Assembly (NCBI RefSeq): GCF_002911665.1
Contig: NZ_MTBP01000001.1
Location: forward strand, 2,046,001 to 2,110,000
Length of the DNA stretch: 64,000 bases
Reading direction: 5' to 3'
From: Actinomadura rubteroloni
Lineage (GTDB): Bacteria; Actinomycetota; Actinomycetes; Streptosporangiales; Streptosporangiaceae
Below are positions 41,089 through 49,940 of this stretch, one piece after another; within the stretch, counting starts at the first letter, position 1, and each line of letters begins with the position of its first letter. Position numbers and translations under genes: made by a program. The notes beneath the pieces were generated by a model. It was not told where the DNA came from, searched no databases, and saw only the letters and a program-made list of their open reading frames with translations.

Positions 41089-43059
41089 ATGCTGAAACGG
41101 ATCCTCATCGCCAACCGGGGCGAGATCGCCCGCCGCGTCGCCCGCACCTGCCGCGCGCTCGGCGTCGAGTTCGTGGCCGTCCATTCGGAGGCGGACCGGG
41201 GCGCGGCGCATCTGGACGGCGCCGCCGAGACGGTCGAGATCGGCCCGGCGCCCGCCGCCGGCAGCTACCTGCGGATCGAGGCGCTGCTGGACGCGGCGGC
41301 GGCGACGGGCTGCGACGCCGTCCACCCCGGCTACGGGTTCCTGTCCGAGAGCGCCGAGTTCGCGGCGGCCGTGACCGGGGCGGGCCTGACGTGGATCGGG
41401 CCGCGGCCGGAGACGATCGCGGCGCTCGGCGACAAGGCGGGGGCGCGGGCGCTGATGGCGGCGTCCGGCGTGCCCGTCCTGCCCGGCACGCCGGACGCGT
41501 CGGAGTCGGCGGGCGAACTGCGCGCCGCCGTCGCCGCGATCGGCTACCCGGTCATCCTCAAGCCCGTCGCGGGCGGCGGCGGCAAGGGCATGGTGATCGT
41601 GGAGCGGGACGCCGACCTGGACGGGGCCGTCGCGGGCGCCGTCCGGCTCGCCCGCGCCGCGTTCGGCGACGGACGGCTGCTCGCCGAGCGGTACGTCCCG
41701 CGTCCGCGCCACGTCGAGGTGCAGGTGTTCGGGGACGAGCACGGCGACGTCGTCCACCTCTTCGAGCGCGAGTGCTCGCTCCAGCGCCGCCACCAGAAGA
41801 TCGTCGAGGAGGCCCCGGCGGCGCGGCTGCCAGGCGCGGTCCGCGCCGAACTTCTGGACGCGGCGGTGCGCGGCGCGCGGGCCGTCGGGTACGTCAACGC
41901 CGGGACGTTCGAGTTCCTGCTCGACGCCGACGACCACTTCTTCTTCATCGAGGCCAACACCCGGCTCCAGGTCGAGCACCCGGTCACCGAGGCCGTCACC
42001 GGCGTCGACCTGGTCGAATGGCAGCTCCGCGTCGCCGCAGGGGAGCCGCTGCCGCTGCGGCAGGACGAGATCCGCCGGCACGGCCACGCCGTCGAGGCCC
42101 GCGTCTACGCCGAGGACCCGGACGCCGACTTCCGGCCCGCGCCGGGGACGGCCGAGGTCGTGCGGTGGCCGTCGGGCGTGCGCGTGGACGCGGCGTTCGA
42201 CGAGCGCGGCGAGGTGCCGTCCTTCTACGACCCGATGATCGCCAAGCTCGTCGCGCACGGCCCGGACCGCGCCGCCGCGCTGACGCGCCTCGCGGACGCG
42301 GCGTGCGGCACGGCCGTCCTCGGCCTCACCACCAACCTCGGCTTCCTCGCCGACCTGCTCGCCGAGCCGCGCGTGCGGTCCGGCGCGCTCGACACCGAGG
42401 TCGTCGGGGAGTTCCTGGCGGCGCGCGCCGGCGCGGACCCGGTCCCGGCCGCCGCCGCGTGCGCGGCGGCGATCGAGGTGCGGCGGCTCAGCGGCGCGGC
42501 GCGGTCGCCGTGGGGCGGCGCGGCCGGCCCGCTGGACCGCGCCTTCCTCGATCCGGCGGCGCCGCTCGGCCGCGTCGTCAGCCGGGACGGCCCCCGGCGG
42601 CTGGAGGCCGTGCTGACCGGCGTCCGGACCGCCGGGCCCGACGTCGCGGTCGACGTGGCGGTGGCGGGCGACCGGCACCGCGTGACGGTCACGGCCGACG
42701 GCGACCTGTTCCACGGCCGGATCGGCGCGGTCCCGTGGGCCGGGCTGCACGCGCCGGACGCGGTGGAGCTGGCGGTCGGCGGCGTCCGCGTCCGGCTCGC
42801 GCGCGGCGCGGCGGCGGACGGCTCAGGGGAGGACGCGGTCGGTGCCGTCGCCGCCCCGATGCCCGGCACGGTCGTCGCGCTGCCCGTCGCGGTCGGCGAC
42901 ACGGTCGAGAGCGGGCAGACGGTCGCGGTGGTGGAGGCGATGAAGACCGAGAACCGCGTCCTCGCCGCCACGGCCGGGACGGTCGGCGAGGTCCGCTGCG
43001 CGCTCGGCGACGTCGTGGCCGCCGACCAGGTGCTCGTCGTGCTGGAACCGGCGGACTGA
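41089..43059 (+). CDS. Acyl-CoA carboxylase alpha subunit (biotin carboxylase + BCCP)
   Basis: This 656-residue protein has an N-terminal biotin carboxylase domain (ILIANRGEIARRVARTCRALG; ATP-grasp loop GGGGKGM; FIEANTRLQVEHPVTEAVTG; about 1-445), a linking beta/alpha region, and a C-terminal biotin carrier domain. The carrier domain has the biotinylated Lys619 in EAMKTE, where the usual residue after Lys is Met. It carboxylates biotin with bicarbonate and ATP and hands the carboxyl to the beta subunit. It is complete and in the normal size range. The four-base gap from the beta gene and three-base gap to the permease gene place it firmly in the operon. Confidence 0.92.
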   Translation: MLKRILIANRGEIARRVARTCRALGVEFVAVHSEADRGAAHLDGAAETVEIGPAPAAGSYLRIEALLDAAAATGCDAVHPGYGFLSESAEFAAAVTGAGLTWIGPRPETIAALGDKAGARALMAASGVPVLPGTPDASESAGELRAAVAAIGYPVILKPVAGGGGKGMVIVERDADLDGAVAGAVRLARAAFGDGRLLAERYVPRPRHVEVQVFGDEHGDVVHLFERECSLQRRHQKIVEEAPAARLPGAVRAELLDAAVRGARAVGYVNAGTFEFLLDADDHFFFIEANTRLQVEHPVTEAVTGVDLVEWQLRVAAGEPLPLRQDEIRRHGHAVEARVYAEDPDADFRPAPGTAEVVRWPSGVRVDAAFDERGEVPSFYDPMIAKLVAHGPDRAAALTRLADAACGTAVLGLTTNLGFLADLLAEPRVRSGALDTEVVGEFLAARAGADPVPAAAACAAAIEVRRLSGAARSPWGGAAGPLDRAFLDPAAPLGRVVSRDGPRRLEAVLTGVRTAGPDVAVDVAVAGDRHRVTVTADGDLFHGRIGAVPWAGLHAPDAVELAVGGVRVRLARGAAADGSGEDAVGAVAAPMPGTVVALPVAVGDTVESGQTVAVVEAMKTENRVLAATAGTVGEVRCALGDVVAADQVLVVLEPAD

Positions 43060-43062
43060 GCC

Positions 43063-44046
43063 GTGTCCGAATCGCTGCTGCCGCTGGAGGCTCCCGTCCA
43101 GGAGGAGCCGCCGCCGCGCGTCGTGCCCGTCCGCCGCACCGGCCAGTGGGTCTCCGCCGCCGTCGTGGCGTTCCTCGCCGTGTTCGCCGCGCAGTCGCTG
43201 GCGACGAACGACGCGATGCAGTGGGACGTCGTCGGGGCCTACTTCACGAGCAAGTCCATCGTGCGCGGTCTCTACATGACGCTGTGGCTGACGGGCCTGA
43301 CGTTCGTTCTCGGCTTCCTGCTCGGCACCGTCCTCGCGATCTGCCGCATGTCGCGGAACGCCGTGCTGCGCGGCGCGGCGCTCGGCTACATCTGGCTGTT
43401 CCGGTCCACGCCGCTGCTCGTGCAGCTTCTCGTGTGGTTCAACATCGGCGCGCTGTACCCGAAGCTCGGCCTCGGCATCCCGTGGGGGCCGACGTTCGTG
43501 CAGGTGGACGCCAAGGACCTCATCGGCGCGACCACCGCCGCGATCATCGGGCTGACCGTCCACGAGGCGGCGCTGGCGGCGGAGATCGTCCGCGGCGGCA
43601 TCCTCGGCGTGGACGTGGGCCAGACGCAGGCGGCGCAGGCGCTCGGCCTGAGCCGGTTCCGGACGCTGCGCCGGATCGTCCTGCCGCAGGCGATGCGGAC
43701 GATCCTGCCGAACGCCGGGAACCAGATCGTCAGCCTGCTGAAGTCCACGACGCTGGTCAGCGTGATCGGCGTCGGGGACGTCCTGTACTCGGCCGAGCTG
43801 ATCTACGGCCGCAACTTCCTGATCATCCCGCTGCTGCTGGTCGCGACGCTGTGGTACCTCGTCGTCGCGTCCGTGCTGTCGGCGGGCCAGTTCGCGCTGG
43901 AACGGCACTACGGGCGCGGCTCGGACGAGCGCGGCCCGCGACGGAGGACGCCCCATGAGCGCCGGAGTCTCGATCCGCGGCCTGCACGCCTACTACGGCG
44001 CGACGCACGTGCTGCGCGGCGTGGACCTGGAGGTGGCGGCGGGTGA
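43063..44046 (+). CDS. Amino acid ABC transporter permease (HisM/GlnP type)
   Basis: This 327-residue protein has an N-terminal cytoplasmic extension, a hydrophobic segment at about 27-45, and the five-helix permease core with the signature [14 protein letters not shown] and the EAA loop ([29 protein letters not shown]). The extra N-terminal helix and the VDAKDLIG loop are seen in permeases that work as homodimers. Conserved permease sequence ends around ERHYGRG. The last 40 residues are Arg/Pro-rich and read through the first 92 bases of the ATPase gene, so the natural end may be earlier. It partners with the ATPase (43955) and the lipoprotein at 36101. Confidence 0.87.
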   Translation: MSESLLPLEAPVQEEPPPRVVPVRRTGQWVSAAVVAFLAVFAAQSLATNDAMQWDVVGAYFTSKSIVRGLYMTLWLTGLTFVLGFLLGTVLAICRMSRNAVLRGAALGYIWLFRSTPLLVQLLVWFNIGALYPKLGLGIPWGPTFVQVDAKDLIGATTAAIIGLTVHEAALAAEIVRGGILGVDVGQTQAAQALGLSRFRTLRRIVLPQAMRTILPNAGNQIVSLLKSTTLVSVIGVGDVLYSAELIYGRNFLIIPLLLVATLWYLVVASVLSAGQFALERHYGRGSDERGPRRRTPHERRSLDPRPARLLRRDARAARRGPGGGGG

Positions 44047-44716
44047 GGTCGTCTGCCTGATCGGGCCGTCGGGGTCGGGCAAGTCGACCCTGCTGCGCTG
44101 CGTCAACCATCTCCAGCCGATCGCGGCCGGGACGGTCCACGTCGGCGGCGACCTGATCGGCTACCGGCGGCACGGGGACGCGCTGCACGAGCTCAAGCCG
44201 CGTCAGGTCGCCCGGCAGCGCGCCGGGATCGGGATGGTGTTCCAGAACTTCAACCTGTTCCCGCACCTGACCGTCCTGGAGAACCTGGTGGAGGCGCCGG
44301 TCGCGGTGCGGCGGCTGAGCCGGGCCGACGCGCGGGAGCGCGCGCGGGCGCTCGTCGCGCGCGTCGGCCTCGCCGGACGCGAGGACTCCTATCCCCGGCA
44401 GCTCTCCGGCGGGCAGCAGCAGCGCATCGCGATCGCCCGCGCGCTCGCGATGGAACCGGCCGTCATGCTGTTCGACGAGCCGACGAGCGCGCTGGACCCC
44501 GAACTGGTCGGCGAGGTCCTCGGCGTCATGCGCGACCTCGCCGGGACGGGCATGACGATGGTCGTCGTCACCCACGAGATGGGCTTCGCGCGCGAGGCCG
44601 CCGACCGGGTCGTGTTCCTGGACGAGGGCCGCGTCGTGGAGTCCGGCCCGCCCGCGCGGCTGCTCGCCGATCCCGAGCAGGCGCGGACGCGGGCGTTCCT
44701 CGACCACGTCCTCTAG
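43955..44716 (+). CDS. Amino acid ABC transporter ATP-binding protein (GlnQ/HisP type)
   Basis: This 253-residue protein has all ATPase motifs intact: Walker [10 protein letters not shown], the Q-loop in [17 protein letters not shown], signature LSGGQQQR, Walker [15 protein letters not shown] and the H-loop [18 protein letters not shown] is the specific mark of polar amino acid importers. It energises uptake by the permease and lipoprotein of this operon. ATG 43955 follows GGAGG by seven bases and begins at the expected [15 protein letters not shown], so the long overlap with the permease frame is not due to a wrong start here. The convergent TetR gene ends two bases away. Confidence 0.92.
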   Translation: MSAGVSIRGLHAYYGATHVLRGVDLEVAAGEVVCLIGPSGSGKSTLLRCVNHLQPIAAGTVHVGGDLIGYRRHGDALHELKPRQVARQRAGIGMVFQNFNLFPHLTVLENLVEAPVAVRRLSRADARERARALVARVGLAGREDSYPRQLSGGQQQRIAIARALAMEPAVMLFDEPTSALDPELVGEVLGVMRDLAGTGMTMVVVTHEMGFAREAADRVVFLDEGRVVESGPPARLLADPEQARTRAFLDHVL

Positions 44717-44717
44717 C

Positions 44718-45299
44718 TCAGACCGCGGCGAGGCGTCCGCGCAGCAGGTCCAGCAGCGTCGCCTCCACCTCGGCGCGCGGACGGCCCGGCTGGAGCGCCC
44801 GCCAGTCCAGCCCGACGACGAGCACCATCCCGAACACCGCCGACGCGGCCGTCGGGACGTCCAGGTCGGCGCGGAGCAGGCCCGCGTCCACGGCCCCGCG
44901 CAGGACGTCCGCGACGGCGCCGACGACGCGTTCGCGGATCATCAGCGCGGCGTGCTGCCAGTCGCCGCCGCCCTGCCGCCACGTCTCCGCGATGAGCAGC
45001 CGCGCGAACGCCTCGTGCTCGGCGAGGAACGCCAGTTCCTCGCGGACGACCGCGTCGAGTGCCGCGTCCGGGGGCAGGCCCGCCGCCGCGTCCCGCAGCC
45101 GCCGCGCGAACCGGGTGATCCCGAAGTCCAGCAGCGCGTCGAACAGCGCGGACTTGCTGCCGAAGTTGTAGTAGACGGTGCCCTTGGCGACCCCGGCGCG
45201 CTCGGCGATCCGGTCCACGGTCGTCGCGGCGAACCCGCGTTCGGCGATCAGGTCGATCGCCGCGGTGAACAGCCGCTCGCGCGTCGTGCCCCGGCTCAC
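44718..45299 (-). CDS. TetR-family repressor of the YhgE/ABC operon
   Basis: This 193-residue protein has an N-terminal TetR helix-turn-helix (RERLFTAAIDLIAERGFAATTVDRIAERAGVAKGTVYYNFGSKSALFDALL) and a helical ligand domain of the AcrR type. GTG 45299 is preceded by GGGAGGGG, 11 bases after the stop of the upstream YhgE-like gene, so the three genes form one operon. The palindrome at 48035-48060 in front of the operon is its most likely binding site. A membrane-active or lipid-like inducer would be typical. Confidence 0.88.
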   Translation of the reverse strand: MSRGTTRERLFTAAIDLIAERGFAATTVDRIAERAGVAKGTVYYNFGSKSALFDALLDFGITRFARRLRDAAAGLPPDAALDAVVREELAFLAEHEAFARLLIAETWRQGGGDWQHAALMIRERVVGAVADVLRGAVDAGLLRADLDVPTAASAVFGMVLVVGLDWRALQPGRPRAEVEATLLDLLRGRLAAV

Positions 45300-45310
45300 C
45301 GGCCCCTCCC

Positions 45311-47332
45311 TCACAGGCGCAGCGCCGGATGCAGGCGCGCCATCGTCCAGACCCGGCCGCGCCGGGCGGCGAGCGCGGTGAGCGCGAGCGCGCCCGCGAG
45401 GAACGCGGCCAGCACGGCCCCACCCTGCCACACGGGGGTCAGGTCGCCGCCGCTGACCAGGCGCCGGACGCCGTCCACCACCCACGACATCGGCAGGAAC
45501 GGGCGGATCGCGCCGAAGAAGCCGGGGCTGGTCTCGATCGGGTACGTCCCGGCCGCCGACGTGAGCTGGAGCATCAGCAGCGCGAGCGCGATCACCCGGC
45601 CGACCGGCCCGAACCGCGCGTTCGCCCACTGGACGATCGCCTGGAACGCCGCCGCCGCGAGCACGAGGAACGCGATCAGGCCGGGCCAGCGGACGGCGTC
45701 CAGGCCCAGCGCGAAGTGCAGCACGCCGAGCAGGACGAGCACCTGGCCCGCGCCGACCGCCGCGCCCGGCAGCCAGCCCGCCAGCGCGACGCGCCAAGCC
45801 GGGGCGGTGCTCGCGAGCGCGCGGGCGCCGAGCGGGCGCAGCATCATGTAGACGAACATCGCGCCGACCCAGAGCGCGAGCGGGATGAAGAACGGCGCGA
45901 AGCCCGTCCCGTAGTTGGGCGCCGGGTTCTCCTTCACGCTGGTCAGCCGGACGGGGTCGCTCATCATGTCGGCGCGTCCGGCCCGCTCGCCCGCGCCGTA
46001 GTCGGGGACCTGCCGCACGCCGTCGTCCAGGCCGGACGCGAGCGAGCGGTTCCCGTCGGCGATCTGCGCGAGCGCCGTGCCGAGCGTCACCGCGCCGCCC
46101 GACAGCGTGCCGAGGCCGCCGGTGAGCTGCGTGGATCCGGCGAGGAGCTGGCCGGTGCCGGTGTTGATCCGGTGGGCGCCCGCGTTGAGGCGGTCGACGT
46201 CGGCGCGCGCGTTCTGGACCTTGGCGGCGAGGCCGGGGGCCGCCGCCGCGACCTTCCTCGCCTGCTGCGCGATGGTCCGCGCGTCGGCGGCGAGGGCGCG
46301 CAGGTCGGCGGTGTGGGCGCGGACGTAGCCGTCCACCTGCCGGGCGAGCGCGACGACCCGGTCGGACGCGCGCAGCAGATTTTCGCGGACGTTCGCGGGG
46401 ATGTCGGGGCGGGCCGCGAGCGTGGCGCGCAGTTCGTCCCGCGCCTGCTCGGCCTGCCGGACGGCGGCGCGCGTCTGCTGCGGCAGGGCGCCGGCGTTGG
46501 CGGCGAGCGCGTCGGCGCCCCGGGCGACGAGCAGCGCCGCGTCGCGGATCTCGGGGGCGTGGTCGCGCAGCAGCGGGACGATCGTGTCGCTCGTCCGGTC
46601 CACGAACGCGGCGAGCTTCCCGGTGCCCGCCGCGACCTGGCGCGTGCCGTCCTGGAGTTCGCCCAGTCCGGACGTGAGCTGCGCGCTGCCGTCCTTGGCG
46701 GTCTTCAGCCCCGCCGCGAGCTCGCCCGCGCCGTCGTGCGCCTTGCCGGAGCCGTCGGCGAGCTTGTCGGCGCCCCGCGCGGCCTGGTCGAGCTTGTCGT
46801 GCAGCGTCCCGAAGGACAGGAAGATCTGGTCGAGGTAGGTGCGGGTGGCCTTGGCGCCCGCCGCCGCGCTGATCTCCTTGAACGCCGACTGCGCGAGCGT
46901 CCCGACGACGTAGTTGTTGGCGTCGTCCAGGTCCAGCCGCAGCCCGGCGGGGGACGGCGTCCCGCTCCCGGACGGCGCGTTGATCCGCGCGCTGAAGTCG
47001 GACGGGATCGTCAGGACCATGTAGTAGCGGCCGTGGGCGAGCCCGTCGCGGGCCGCCGCCGCGTCCACGGACTTCCAGGCGAAGACGCGCCGGTCCTTCA
47101 GCTCCGACGCCAGGTCGGCGCCCGCGTGGACGCGCCCGGCCGGACGGTCGTCGTTCACCAGCGCGACCGGCACATGGCCGAGCCGCGAGTACGGATCCCA
47201 GAACGACCACAGGTAGAGCCCGGCATAGAGCAGCGGGAGCAGCAGGAGCGAGGCGAGCGCGGCCATCGTGAGCTTGTGGCGGCCGAGACGGCGCAGTTCC
47301 AGCGCGCCGACGGACAGGGCGGGGAGCCTCAT
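45311..47332 (-). CDS. YhgE/Pip-domain ABC-2-type membrane protein
   Basis: This 673-residue protein has one helix near the N-terminus (MAALASLLLLPLLYAGLYLW), then an extracytoplasmic region of about 450 residues and five to six helices at the C-terminus (PFFIPLALWVGAMFVYMML onward). The extracytoplasmic part is YhgE/Pip-like, including PVALVNDDRPA and long coiled-coil-like stretches with DGxxQLxxGLxxL repeats. Family members are linked to phage receptors, ESX/type VII secretion accessories or drug and lipid export. ATG 47332 overlaps the stop of the ATPase gene (ATGA). With that ATPase it probably forms an export complex. Confidence 0.87.
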   Translation of the reverse strand: MRLPALSVGALELRRLGRHKLTMAALASLLLLPLLYAGLYLWSFWDPYSRLGHVPVALVNDDRPAGRVHAGADLASELKDRRVFAWKSVDAAAARDGLAHGRYYMVLTIPSDFSARINAPSGSGTPSPAGLRLDLDDANNYVVGTLAQSAFKEISAAAGAKATRTYLDQIFLSFGTLHDKLDQAARGADKLADGSGKAHDGAGELAAGLKTAKDGSAQLTSGLGELQDGTRQVAAGTGKLAAFVDRTSDTIVPLLRDHAPEIRDAALLVARGADALAANAGALPQQTRAAVRQAEQARDELRATLAARPDIPANVRENLLRASDRVVALARQVDGYVRAHTADLRALAADARTIAQQARKVAAAAPGLAAKVQNARADVDRLNAGAHRINTGTGQLLAGSTQLTGGLGTLSGGAVTLGTALAQIADGNRSLASGLDDGVRQVPDYGAGERAGRADMMSDPVRLTSVKENPAPNYGTGFAPFFIPLALWVGAMFVYMMLRPLGARALASTAPAWRVALAGWLPGAAVGAGQVLVLLGVLHFALGLDAVRWPGLIAFLVLAAAAFQAIVQWANARFGPVGRVIALALLMLQLTSAAGTYPIETSPGFFGAIRPFLPMSWVVDGVRRLVSGGDLTPVWQGGAVLAAFLAGALALTALAARRGRVWTMARLHPALRL

Positions 47333-48021
47333 CGCGACGCCTCCACGGGACGCGGGTCGGGCAGTGCGACGACCTGCGCGAACCCGTCGGCGGGGCCGGG
47401 ATCGTGGCAGGCCGCGATGATCGTGACGTCCCCGGCGAGGGCGTGCAGCCGCTCCCACAGGGCGCGCTGCCGGACGGGCGGCAGCCCTTCGTCCACGTCG
47501 TCCAGCAGCAGCAGGCCGGGGTCGCCGACGAGCGCGAGCGCGGCGCCGAGCAGCCGGGCGTCGTCGGGCGCGAGCTCGTCCGCGCGGGTGCGGAGCGGGA
47601 CGTCCAGGCCGACGCGGTCCAGCGCGGCGCCGATCCGCCGGTCCCGGTGCCGCCACCGGCCGAACAGCCCGTCGTGCAGGTCCAGCGCCTCGCCGACGTG
47701 CTCGCCGACGGTCAGCGCGGGCTCCAGGTCCGTCACGCCCGTCACGACGCCGAGCGCGGCGACCCGCTGGACGGCGCGCATCCGGCGCGGCAGCGGATGC
47801 CCGCCGACGACGGCGGTCCCGGACGACGGGCGCATCCGCCCGCCGAGGGTGAGCAGCAGCGCGGTCCGTCCCGAGCCCGCGATGCCGGCGAGCGCGACGA
47901 GCCCGCCCGCCGGGACGCGCAGCGTGACGTCGCGGTAGACGGCCCCGCGCGGCCCGCGCAGCGTGAGCCCCGCGGTTTCGACGGCGGCGGCGCGGGCAGC
48001 ACCCGCCCGTTCAGCGGCCAC
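47329..48021 (-). CDS. ABC-type ATPase with non-canonical motifs, partner of YhgE
   Basis: This 230-residue ABC-like domain has altered motifs. Walker A reads GIAGSGRTALL (Arg in place of the nucleotide-binding Lys), the signature region is DELAPDDARLLGAAL instead of LSGGQ, and the Walker B region is LLLLDDVDEG. The fold is otherwise present (AGLTLRGPRGAVYRDVTLRVPAGGLVAL; H-loop AACHDPG). A GSGRT loop occurs in some actinomycete ATPases next to YhgE genes, so this may be a family trait and not decay. GTG 48021 has GGGGAGGG upstream and sits just inside the TetR-type palindrome. Confidence 0.75.
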   Translation of the reverse strand: MAAERAGAARAAAVETAGLTLRGPRGAVYRDVTLRVPAGGLVALAGIAGSGRTALLLTLGGRMRPSSGTAVVGGHPLPRRMRAVQRVAALGVVTGVTDLEPALTVGEHVGEALDLHDGLFGRWRHRDRRIGAALDRVGLDVPLRTRADELAPDDARLLGAALALVGDPGLLLLDDVDEGLPPVRQRALWERLHALAGDVTIIAACHDPGPADGFAQVVALPDPRPVEASR

Positions 48022-48034
48022 CTCGCCCTCCCCT

Positions 48035-48060
48035 TTTTGAACTGACTGGTCAGTACAAAA
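48035..48060. promoter_or_regulatory. TetR-type operator of the ATPase-YhgE-TetR operon
   Basis: This is a 26-bp near-perfect palindrome. Inner arms ACTGAC (48041-48046) and GTCAGT (48049-48054) surround TG. Outer arms TTTTG (48035-48039) and CAAAA (48056-48060) also pair. It lies 14 bp before the ATPase start codon. Confidence 0.75.
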
Positions 48061-48125
48061 AATACCCCGTCCGGCCACGAACCGGACGGTGACGTCCACC
48101 ACGAGACGCGCGCCACGCTGGACCG

Positions 48126-48515
48126 ATGGTGCAAACTCCCTCCATGACCGACTCGCCCCGCGCCGCACTGTCCCTCGCCGGCGTCCTCGCCACGACCGGG
48201 ACCCTGCACCTGGCCGTCCCGCGCCCCTACGACGCGCTGATCCCGCGCGGCCTGCCCGGCTCGCCGCGCGCCTGGACCTACGCCAGCGGCGTCGCGGAAC
48301 TGGCCTGCGCGGCGGCCCTCGCCCTGCCCCGCACCCGCCGCGCGGGCGGCTACGCGACCGCCGCGCTCATGGCCGCCGTCTTCCCGGCGAACGTGAAGAT
48401 GGCCCGCGACTGGCGCACCAAGCCCCTCCCGCTCCGCGCAGGCGCCTACGCCCGCCTCCCCCTCCAGGCCCCGCTGATCGCCTGGGCCCTCAAGGCCGCC
48501 CGCACCGCCCGCTGA
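48126..48515 (+). CDS. DoxX-family small membrane protein
   Basis: This 129-residue protein has four hydrophobic segments. Family features are YASGVAELACAAALALPRTRRAGG and MAAVFPANVKMARDW, the second being a common DoxX motif (FPANVxMA). Members have been tied to thiol redox balance in mycobacteria, but most are uncharacterised. The start is uncertain between ATG 48126 and ATG 48144, neither with a clear ribosome-binding site. It is divergent from the YhgE operon, with the TetR palindrome between them. Confidence 0.78.
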   Translation: MVQTPSMTDSPRAALSLAGVLATTGTLHLAVPRPYDALIPRGLPGSPRAWTYASGVAELACAAALALPRTRRAGGYATAALMAAVFPANVKMARDWRTKPLPLRAGAYARLPLQAPLIAWALKAARTAR

Positions 48516-48556
48516 CGAGCCGGCGGACGCGGCCGCGAGAGACTCTCCGCGTGATC

Positions 48557-49027
48557 ATGGACTTCGACGTGAGACGGGCCCTGCCCGCGGACGCGCCGTC
48601 CCTCGCCGAGTTGCGCTGGGCGTTCAAGCAAGAGGACGAGGGCGTCCCGGAGCCACCGGACGCGGCCGTGTTCCTCCGGCAGGCCGAGTCCTGGATCCAC
48701 GACCGTCTTGCCGACGGACGCTGGTCGGCATGGGTCGCGGAAGCGGCAGGTGCGATCCGCGGCCATGTCTTCCTGCAACCGGTCGAGCGGATGCCCGATC
48801 CCCACGGCGACACCGCCCCGATCGGCTACGTGACGAACTTCTACGTCGCCCCCGCCCACCGCGACCGCGGCATCGGGACGGCGCTCCTCCAGGCGCTGAC
48901 CGACCACGCACGCGCCGGCGCCGTCGGCACGCTGATCGTGTGGCCCTCCGACCGCAGCGCCCCCCTCTACCAGCGGTCCGGCTTCCTCGCTCCGGACGAA
49001 CTCCTGGAACTGATCCTCGACACCTGA
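48557..49027 (+). CDS. GNAT-family N-acetyltransferase
   Basis: This 156-residue acetyltransferase has an N-terminal VRRALPADAPSLAELRWAF, the acetyl-CoA loop motif VAPAHRDRGIGTALLQAL (R/Q-x-x-G-x-G/A) and the C-terminal WPSDRSAPLYQRSGF strand-helix typical of single-domain GNAT enzymes. The acceptor is unknown. GTG 48551 (two codons upstream) is an alternative start. It follows the DoxX gene by 41 bases and may be co-transcribed. Confidence 0.85.
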   Translation: MDFDVRRALPADAPSLAELRWAFKQEDEGVPEPPDAAVFLRQAESWIHDRLADGRWSAWVAEAAGAIRGHVFLQPVERMPDPHGDTAPIGYVTNFYVAPAHRDRGIGTALLQALTDHARAGAVGTLIVWPSDRSAPLYQRSGFLAPDELLELILDT

Positions 49028-49051
49028 AGGTCCAGGGATCCCCACGCGGGG

Positions 49052-49708
49052 CTAGCGGGCGCAGCAGGCCGGGATTTTCATGAAGACCGCTGTGATGAGG
49101 CGGGGGAGCAGGTCGGGGAGGGCTGCGGTCTCGCCGCGGCGGATGCGGGTGGCGAGGACCTGGTAGACGCCGCCGGTGATCGTTTCGGCGGTGAGGTCGG
49201 GGTCGGGGTGGCGGGGGTCGAGTTCGCGCAGGTCGGCGGCGACGAGCCGGGCGAGTGTCCCGAGTGCGGCGTCGCGGCGGGCGGCGGCCTCGGTGCCCGC
49301 CGCCATCGACTCGACCATCCAGGTTCGGGCGGCGGGCGGGTCGGCGGCGAGGTGGGACAGGAGAGCGCCGAGGCCGGCGGTCATCCGGCGCAGCGCGTCG
49401 GGCTGGTCGCGGCGGGCGGCGGCGACGCGGCGCGCGGTCCGCGCGGCCAGGTCGTCGCAGGCGCGCAGGAACACGTCGTCCTTGTTGCGGAAGTGCATGT
49501 AGAACGTGGCGCGCGAGACGCCCGCCCGCGCGATGATCGCGTCCACGGTGAGCTGCCCGAATCCGTGGACGCCCGCGACGGCGACGACGGCGCCGAGGAT
49601 GCGGCGGCGCTGGTGTTCGGTGACGAAGGCGCGCGGGAGCCGGTGCCGTCCGGAGGGGAGCCGTTCCACGTCGGGGGACGGCCGGTCGGCGGGCGGGTGC
49701 TCGGGCAT
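49052..49708 (-). CDS. TetR-family transcriptional regulator
   Basis: This 218-residue protein has a TetR DNA-binding domain at residues 32-80 (RRRILGAVVAVAGVHGFGQLTVDAIIARAGVSRATFYMHFRNKDDVFL) and an all-helical C-terminal domain. ATG 49708 is chosen because GGAGCGACG precedes it; two upstream ATG codons in frame lack this. It faces away from the SDR-LLM pair that starts at 50004, and the perfect palindrome at 49941-49954 lies between them, making those enzymes the probable targets. Confidence 0.87.
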   Translation of the reverse strand: MPEHPPADRPSPDVERLPSGRHRLPRAFVTEHQRRRILGAVVAVAGVHGFGQLTVDAIIARAGVSRATFYMHFRNKDDVFLRACDDLAARTARRVAAARRDQPDALRRMTAGLGALLSHLAADPPAARTWMVESMAAGTEAAARRDAALGTLARLVAADLRELDPRHPDPDLTAETITGGVYQVLATRIRRGETAALPDLLPRLITAVFMKIPACCAR

Positions 49709-49940
49709 CGTCGCTCCGTCGCTCGTTCCTGCCTTCGCGGGGATCGTCTCACGCGGCATGCCCACCGTGTCCGGCATTGGGCTCCGTTCCTTGCCCGGAA
49801 GGCGCCGAATCCGCTCTCTTAGTGGTTTGTCTGCCGGGAATGTGCAAGACGCGCTCGTCCATCGTCATGGCGGCGAGGCGCGCAACGCCGAACAGGACGA
49901 GCACATGAAGCCCCGTGCCGGGCGCTCCTGGTGGGAGCTA

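Noticed and set aside
39480-43059. Carboxylase genes as part of a leucine degradation operon
   Set aside because: No isovaleryl-CoA dehydrogenase, hydratase or HMG-CoA lyase is adjacent, and the genes are embedded among transporters and an oxoamine synthase.
49040-49051. CCCC-ACGC-GGGG as a terminator between the GNAT and TetR genes
   Set aside because: A four-base stem alone is expected by chance at this GC content.
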